Of a stretch of 8,154 bases of DNA, positions 3,784-8,154 are shown piece after piece. A program made the position numbers and the translations under genes. Position 1 is the stretch's first letter. Every line of letters starts with the position of its first letter. The stretch is from Chitinophaga pinensis (GTDB lineage: Bacteria > Bacteroidota > Bacteroidia > AKYH767-A > OLB10). A model generated the notes under the pieces. The model did no database searches. It worked only from the letters and a program-made list of their open reading frames with translations, and was not told where the DNA came from. The DNA is taken from NCBI GenBank assembly GCA_945872015.1, contig CAMBYJ010000073.1, positions 1 through 8,154 on the forward strand, read 5' to 3'.

Positions 3784-5817
3784 ATGTCACTCCGCAAAAT
3801 TTTTATCAAAATAAGTAATAAGCACGATTTGTATTATCGTATTGTGCTCATCACAGCATCGATTTTATTAATCACCTATTTTCTCCCTCAACAGGTAAAG
3901 TTTAAATATGATTTTTCTGTAGGTCAGATATGGCATTACGAAGATCTTCGTGCTCCATTCGATTTTCCAATTTATAAATCGCAAAAGCAAATTGATGTTG
4001 ATCGTGCTCAAATCATTCAGCACTCTTCGCTTTATTTTGTGAAAGATACCTTGGCCTATGTTCATGCGATAGAAGAATTTCATACTTTATTTAGCGATAT
4101 TAATTCTTGGCCAAGTGCTGAAATCATTATTTCAAAAATTTATAACGATGGTGTTTTTGAATCAACGCGAAATGCTAATCCTGTAGATGGACAGCAATTG
4201 TTTATTTTAATTGGAAATTCGGAAACTCCTTCCGAAGTAAATTCTTTGGTAAATATCAATCAACTTACCGAGCGTGTTGCCTATGAACTATCAAAGGTCA
4301 ATCTTCAAAATAATCAGGAATTAAAAAACGCAATTGTTCAATCAATACGACCTAATCTTACTTTCGAATCAACGCTAACAGAAAAAAATAGACAGCAGCA
4401 ACTCTCAGATATTAATCCTGTTCGTGGGATGGTGAGAAAAGGAGTTTTGCTTGCTGAGCAAGGCAAGATGGTTGGTCAACAGGATTATGAAGCACTTTCG
4501 TCCTTGCGCAAGGCATTCATGGGTGAGAATGTAGGAAACTCAATGTTGTCATGGCTTTATGTTGGTTATTTGTTGCTCGTTTCTGTTGCAATAATTATCC
4601 TTCTTTCTTTTCTCTGGTTATTGCGAAAAGATATTTTCTTGAACTCTCGCAAGATGGGTTTGTTGTTTTTGCTGATTGTTATTACTTGCCTTAGTTATTC
4701 AAAGGTTTTAATGACCGACAAAGTAGATGTATTACTTGTTCCTCTTTGTGTTTTACCATTAGTCGTACGCGCTTTTTTTGATACACGTTCGGCGCTCTTT
4801 GTTCATGTACTAACAATGCTTATTCTAGGAAGTATTGCTCCATCTGGATTTGATTTTGTGTATATGCAAATCATCACTGGAATGGTAGCAGTTTTCAGTG
4901 TGTTTAATATGCGCAAACGAGGTCAGTTGTTCTTGGCTGTTGGATTAATTTTTCTTTCATATTGCGTAACATACATTGGTATCTCATTGCTGAATGAAGG
5001 TAGCATCGATAAGTTTAATTATGTCAATCTTGTTTGGTTATTAGGCAACGGATTTCTTACACTACTCGCTTATCCACTAATATTTTTCATAGAGAAAATA
5101 TTCGGACTTACGAGTGACTTTTCATTGATGGAGTTGTCTGATTTTAATAGTGAATTATTGCGTGATTTATCGCTAAAAGCACCCGGCACTTTCCAGCATT
5201 CATTGCAAGTGGCTAATCTTGCAGAAGCTGCTATCTACAAAATAGGAGGAAATTCTTTATTAGTCAGAGTAGGCGCTTTGTATCATGACATTGGTAAAAT
5301 GGATATGCCCATGTACTTTATCGAGAATCAGTCAACACAGGTTAATCCGCATGATGAATTGGCATTCGAAGAAAGTGCATCGCTGATTATTAGTCACGTT
5401 TCACTCGGAATTAAAAAAGCTAAAAAGTATAATTTACCTGATGTTATTATCGATTTCATCCGTACTCACCACGGAACAACTGTAGTCCAGTATTTCTATC
5501 AATCATTTTTGAAAAACAACCCCGATGAAAATGCTGATGAGGCTGATTTCTCTTATCCTGGTCCTAAGCCTTTTTCTAAAGAGACCGCTGTACTCATGAT
5601 GGCTGATTCAGTCGAAGCCGCTGCACGCAGTCTTGCTATGCACGATGCTCAATCGATAGAGCGTTTGGTTGATGTGATTATTAACCATCAGATAAATGCG
5701 GGACAGTTTGAGAATTGTGATATTACTTACAAGGATATCACCGCTATTAAAAAGATTTTCAAGAAAATGCTGAGTAGTATTTATCATGTTCGTGTAGCTT
5801 ATCCTTCAGCTTCTTAA
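3784..5817 (+). CDS. 7TM-HD family membrane phosphohydrolase, PgpH-like cyclic di-AMP phosphodiesterase
   Basis: A 677-residue inner-membrane protein of the 7TMR-HD family, whose studied member PgpH hydrolyses cyclic di-AMP to pApA; that substrate is inferred here. Order: one N-terminal membrane segment (about 20-35), a large extracytoplasmic domain starting DFSVGQIWHYEDLRAPFDFPIY and ending near GMVRKGVLLAEQG (215-227), a block of about seven hydrophobic helices (about 256-440), then a cytoplasmic HD domain. The HD domain keeps FQHS (His472), HDIGK (His501, Asp502), SHV (His538), THHGT (His562, His563) and MMADSVEAA (Asp608), so the metal site looks intact. The ATG at 3784 is preferred over an in-frame TTG at 3757, which lies inside the rnpB P1 helix. 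There is no Shine-Dalgarno. The gene follows rnpB by 18 bases and precedes mutL by 54. Confidence 0.9.
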   Translation: MSLRKIFIKISNKHDLYYRIVLITASILLITYFLPQQVKFKYDFSVGQIWHYEDLRAPFDFPIYKSQKQIDVDRAQIIQHSSLYFVKDTLAYVHAIEEFHTLFSDINSWPSAEIIISKIYNDGVFESTRNANPVDGQQLFILIGNSETPSEVNSLVNINQLTERVAYELSKVNLQNNQELKNAIVQSIRPNLTFESTLTEKNRQQQLSDINPVRGMVRKGVLLAEQGKMVGQQDYEALSSLRKAFMGENVGNSMLSWLYVGYLLLVSVAIIILLSFLWLLRKDIFLNSRKMGLLFLLIVITCLSYSKVLMTDKVDVLLVPLCVLPLVVRAFFDTRSALFVHVLTMLILGSIAPSGFDFVYMQIITGMVAVFSVFNMRKRGQLFLAVGLIFLSYCVTYIGISLLNEGSIDKFNYVNLVWLLGNGFLTLLAYPLIFFIEKIFGLTSDFSLMELSDFNSELLRDLSLKAPGTFQHSLQVANLAEAAIYKIGGNSLLVRVGALYHDIGKMDMPMYFIENQSTQVNPHDELAFEESASLIISHVSLGIKKAKKYNLPDVIIDFIRTHHGTTVVQYFYQSFLKNNPDENADEADFSYPGPKPFSKETAVLMMADSVEAAARSLAMHDAQSIERLVDVIINHQINAGQFENCDITYKDITAIKKIFKKMLSSIYHVRVAYPSAS

Positions 5818-5855
5818 AGATTTATTAGTTTTCCTTTTTCGAGTGTTTTCTTCAC

Positions 5856-5863
5856 TATTTTTG
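5856..5863 (+). promoter_or_regulatory. Probable mutL -7 box (TATTTTTG)
   Basis: TATTTTTG matches TAnnTTTG exactly and ends eight bases before the mutL ATG, predicting a leader of about four bases. The surrounding DNA is T-rich and the -33 region is weak, so mutL may also be read through from pgpH. Confidence 0.45.
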
Positions 5864-5871
5864 TAGTCCTT

Positions 5872-7719
5872 ATGTCTGATATTATTCGTTTGTTACCTGA
5901 TGCTGTTGCTAATCAGATTGCCGCTGGAGAAGTAATTCAGCGCCCCGCTTCTGCTGTGAAAGAGTTAATGGAAAATGCCATAGATGCAGGAGCTACAAAA
6001 GTTCAATTAATCTTGCGTGATGCAGGAAAGTCACTTATTCAAGTTGTTGATGATGGTAATGGTATGTCTGATACCGACGCACGACTTTGTTTCGAACGTC
6101 ATGCAACATCTAAGATCAGAAAGTCGGATGATTTATATACGCTGCGCACTATGGGATTCCGTGGCGAAGCCCTTGCATCGATTGCTGCTATTGCGCAAGT
6201 AGAATTAAAAACACGTTTAGTAAATACTGAAATCGGAACGAAAATTCATATCGAGGGAAGTGAAGTAAAAGTGCAGGAACCCGTTGCGGCACCCGAAGGA
6301 ACTTCATTTGCTATCAAGAATCTTTTTTATAATGTTCCTGCCCGAAAAAATTTCCTTAAGTCAGATCCTGTTGAGTCGCGCCATATCAACGAAGAGTTTA
6401 TTCGTGTTGCATTAGCGAATCCAGAAATTGCATTTACGATGCATCAAAATGGACATCTCGTTTATGATTTGAAGAAAGGAAATTTCAAACAACGTATTTC
6501 TGCCATCTTCGGAAATAATTATTCAGAACGTATGGTTCCTATCGAAGAGGAAACAACCATCGTTAATATCGAAGGATTTGTAGGGAAGCCAGAGTTTTCT
6601 AAGAAGTCGCGCGGTGAACAGTATTTTTTTGTGAATGGTCGTTTTATAAAAGATAATTATTTACACCATGCCGTTTCCGCAGCATTTGAATCGTTAATTC
6701 CTAAAGATGCTTATCCTTCGTATTGGTTAAACATATCAATTGATCCTGCATCCATCGATGTAAATATTCATCCAACAAAAACAGAAATTAAATTCCTGGA
6801 TGATAAAAATGTGTATGCTATTCTTCGTGCATCAGTAAAGCGCGCGTTAGGAAAGTTTAGTGTAATGCCTTCGCTCGACTTTGAACAGGAGTCTACTTTC
6901 AATTTGCCAATTGAGAAAATGAATTCTATTCCAGTACAGCCTACAATTAGAGTTAATCCGAATTATAATCCGTTTAAAACAGAAACGAATGACGGTTCAG
7001 CAAATAAATTCAGAACGCAGTGGAATAATGCAGAGCCAGCACGAACGCAGGAATGGCTGAAAGCACACGAAGATTTAAAAAAACAAAATCCTGCAGTGCA
7101 ACAGCAACTTGGTAGCACTTCTCGTGAAAAATCTTTGAGTGATATTCTCGAGGAACTAGACGATTTTCGTTTTGTACAGGTAAGTTCAAAGCATTTTACA
7201 GCCGCAAGTGAAAATGGTTTATTACTAATTGATATAATGGGGGCCTATGAGCGTATTCATTATGAAAGATACCTTCACGCTCTTGAAAAGAAACCCGCTG
7301 CTGCACAGCAGCAATTGTTTCCACCTCAGATTCACTTGTCGCCCGCAGATGCGCAAATGGTAAAAGAGCTGGAGGAAGATTTACGTAAGCTTGGTTTTGA
7401 TTTATCTGATTTTGGTAATAATACCATTGTGGTGAACGGAATTCCTGCAGAGTTAGAGGCTGGTAACGAAGAACAATTCTTACATCAGATATTTGAACAA
7501 TACAGAAACAACAAAGATCAGATACGTTTAAGTTCGCACGAAAATCTTGCGCGTGCAATGGCAAAGAGTTTATTGAGTCGCGTGAATAGAAAGTTCGCAG
7601 CTCGTGAACTGAAGCAAATTGCTATCGACTTATTACAATGTGAGAATCCGAATTATAATATAACAGGTAAGCCTATACTAAAATGGCTTAATGAAAGCGA
7701 TTTACAATCATTATTTTAG
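5872..7719 (+). CDS. mutL: DNA mismatch repair protein MutL
   Basis: A complete 615-residue MutL, the ATP-driven coordinator between MutS mismatch recognition and strand removal. The GHKL ATPase is intact: NQIAAGEVIQRPASAVKELMENAIDAGA with Glu31 and Asn35, DDGNGM (60-65), RHATSKI (76-82), GFRGEAL (95-101), and later NIHPTKTEIKF (298-308). A variable linker (about 335-430) leads to the C-terminal dimerisation domain. There the nuclease motif DQHA(x)2E(x)4E reads DIMGAYERIHYE: Asp454, Glu460 and Glu465 remain but Gln-His-Ala is lost. The CPHGRP position reads NITGKP (596-601), so the Cys and His ligands are missing. QQQLF (479-483) resembles a sliding-clamp binding peptide. Endonuclease activity is therefore doubtful, although the protein is otherwise normal. 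It is followed three bases later by a rhomboid gene. Confidence 0.96.
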   Translation: MSDIIRLLPDAVANQIAAGEVIQRPASAVKELMENAIDAGATKVQLILRDAGKSLIQVVDDGNGMSDTDARLCFERHATSKIRKSDDLYTLRTMGFRGEALASIAAIAQVELKTRLVNTEIGTKIHIEGSEVKVQEPVAAPEGTSFAIKNLFYNVPARKNFLKSDPVESRHINEEFIRVALANPEIAFTMHQNGHLVYDLKKGNFKQRISAIFGNNYSERMVPIEEETTIVNIEGFVGKPEFSKKSRGEQYFFVNGRFIKDNYLHHAVSAAFESLIPKDAYPSYWLNISIDPASIDVNIHPTKTEIKFLDDKNVYAILRASVKRALGKFSVMPSLDFEQESTFNLPIEKMNSIPVQPTIRVNPNYNPFKTETNDGSANKFRTQWNNAEPARTQEWLKAHEDLKKQNPAVQQQLGSTSREKSLSDILEELDDFRFVQVSSKHFTAASENGLLLIDIMGAYERIHYERYLHALEKKPAAAQQQLFPPQIHLSPADAQMVKELEEDLRKLGFDLSDFGNNTIVVNGIPAELEAGNEEQFLHQIFEQYRNNKDQIRLSSHENLARAMAKSLLSRVNRKFAARELKQIAIDLLQCENPNYNITGKPILKWLNESDLQSLF

Positions 7720-7722
7720 TTT

Positions 7723-8154
7723 ATGAACGATTATCAACGCCCATCAGGATTTCAAGTGCTACCTCCAGTTGTAAAAAACTTGTTGATTCTGAATGTGCTT
7801 ATATTTTTACTGACCTATGTGTTAGAGCTTAAAACAGGTTTCGATTTAAACGAGTATTTAGGATTGCATTGGGTTACATCAAGTGCATTTTTGCCTGTGC
7901 AGTTTATATCTTACATGTTTTTGCATGGTGGTTTTATGCATATTTTCTTTAACATGTTTGCACTGTGGACATTCGGTACTGTTTTGGAAAACACCTGGGG
8001 TGCAAAACGATTTATTATTTTTTATGCTGTTTGTGGTATAGGCGCTGCCGTTACACAGACTGCTGTTGTGGGTTGGGACATTAAAACATCACAGGAGGCC
8101 GCTGATAAATATTATGCTGATAAGTCGCCCGATGCGTTTTTGGTTTTTGTAAAG
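7723..8154 (+). CDS. Rhomboid family intramembrane serine protease (3' truncated)
   Basis: The first 144 residues of a rhomboid protease are visible; the frame is open at the window end. The ATG follows the mutL TAG after three bases, suggesting one transcript. A hydrophobic helix at about 18-34 is followed by the family's second-helix signature: His68, His73 and Asn77 in MFLHGGFMHIFFNMFALW. By comparison with E. coli GlpG, His73 and Asn77 line up with His150 and Asn154, which form the oxyanion hole. The next segment, LENTWGAKRFIIFYAVCGIGAA, fits the region leading into the third helix. The catalytic GxSG serine and the helix-6 histidine should lie beyond the window, so activity cannot be judged. 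A soluble stretch (about 117-138, KTSQEAADKYYADKSPD) after helix 3 looks like a loop before the next helix. Rhomboids cleave membrane-protein substrates within the bilayer; the target here is unknown. Confidence 0.92.
   Translation, partial: MNDYQRPSGFQVLPPVVKNLLILNVLIFLLTYVLELKTGFDLNEYLGLHWVTSSAFLPVQFISYMFLHGGFMHIFFNMFALWTFGTVLENTWGAKRFIIFYAVCGIGAAVTQTAVVGWDIKTSQEAADKYYADKSPDAFLVFVK

Noticed and set aside
3868..4083. Minus-strand reading frame inside pgpH
   Set aside because: It is antisense to the extracytoplasmic domain coding region, with AT-rich low-complexity composition.
6017..6202. Alternative plus-frame reading frame inside mutL
   Set aside because: It overlaps the conserved MutL ATPase motifs, which account for the sequence.
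7196..7564. 122-codon minus-strand reading frame inside mutL
   Set aside because: It is antisense to the MutL C-terminal domain and shows no family features; the length is explained by codon bias of the true frame.

Overview
The window looks like chromosomal DNA of a Bacteroidota bacterium, probably from a Chitinophagales, Sphingobacteriales or Flavobacteriales-like lineage; I cannot place it more finely. The evidence is AT-rich DNA, several starts without Shine-Dalgarno sequences, matches to the Bacteroidota -7 promoter box TAnnTTTG just upstream of genes, and the gene order mutL followed by a rhomboid protease gene, which I recall as common in that phylum.

Layout. Bases 2-490 are the 3' end of an M61-type aminopeptidase gene with a PDZ domain, overlapping by one base the start of rlmF (490-1479), a 23S rRNA adenine methyltransferase. 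ridA (1527-1907, minus) converges on rlmF and diverges from a class I glutamine amidotransferase gene, trpG or pabA (1973-2551). A gene-free stretch of about 820 bases (2552-3371) is packed with repeats: hairpin units of the type TCCCGA-loop-TCGGGA followed by ATCAAATTTTC, a duplicated module of about 90-110 bases, and imperfect direct repeats that may be a decayed insertion-sequence end. Next come the RNase P RNA gene rnpB (3384-3765), then a PgpH-like 7TM-HD phosphodiesterase gene (3784-5817), mutL (5872-7719) and the start of a rhomboid protease gene (7723 to the window end).

How the genes fit together. Most are housekeeping genes: rRNA modification, reactive enamine/imine clearance, aromatic amino acid or folate synthesis, tRNA 5' maturation, probable cyclic di-AMP turnover, mismatch repair and membrane proteolysis. 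They do not form one pathway. rnpB, pgpH, mutL and the rhomboid gene are co-oriented, with gaps of 18, 54 and 3 bases, and may be partly co-transcribed.

I did not find a convincing new multi-gene system. The most useful signals are: one copy of the duplicated intergenic module carries a 22-base hairpin that the other lacks, suggesting a mobile palindromic unit; MutL has lost key residues of both nuclease metal-binding motifs; promoter-box geometry, calibrated on rnpB, predicts a leaderless trpG/pabA mRNA; and a promoter-like box sits inside the 3' strand of the RNase P P1 helix just before pgpH.
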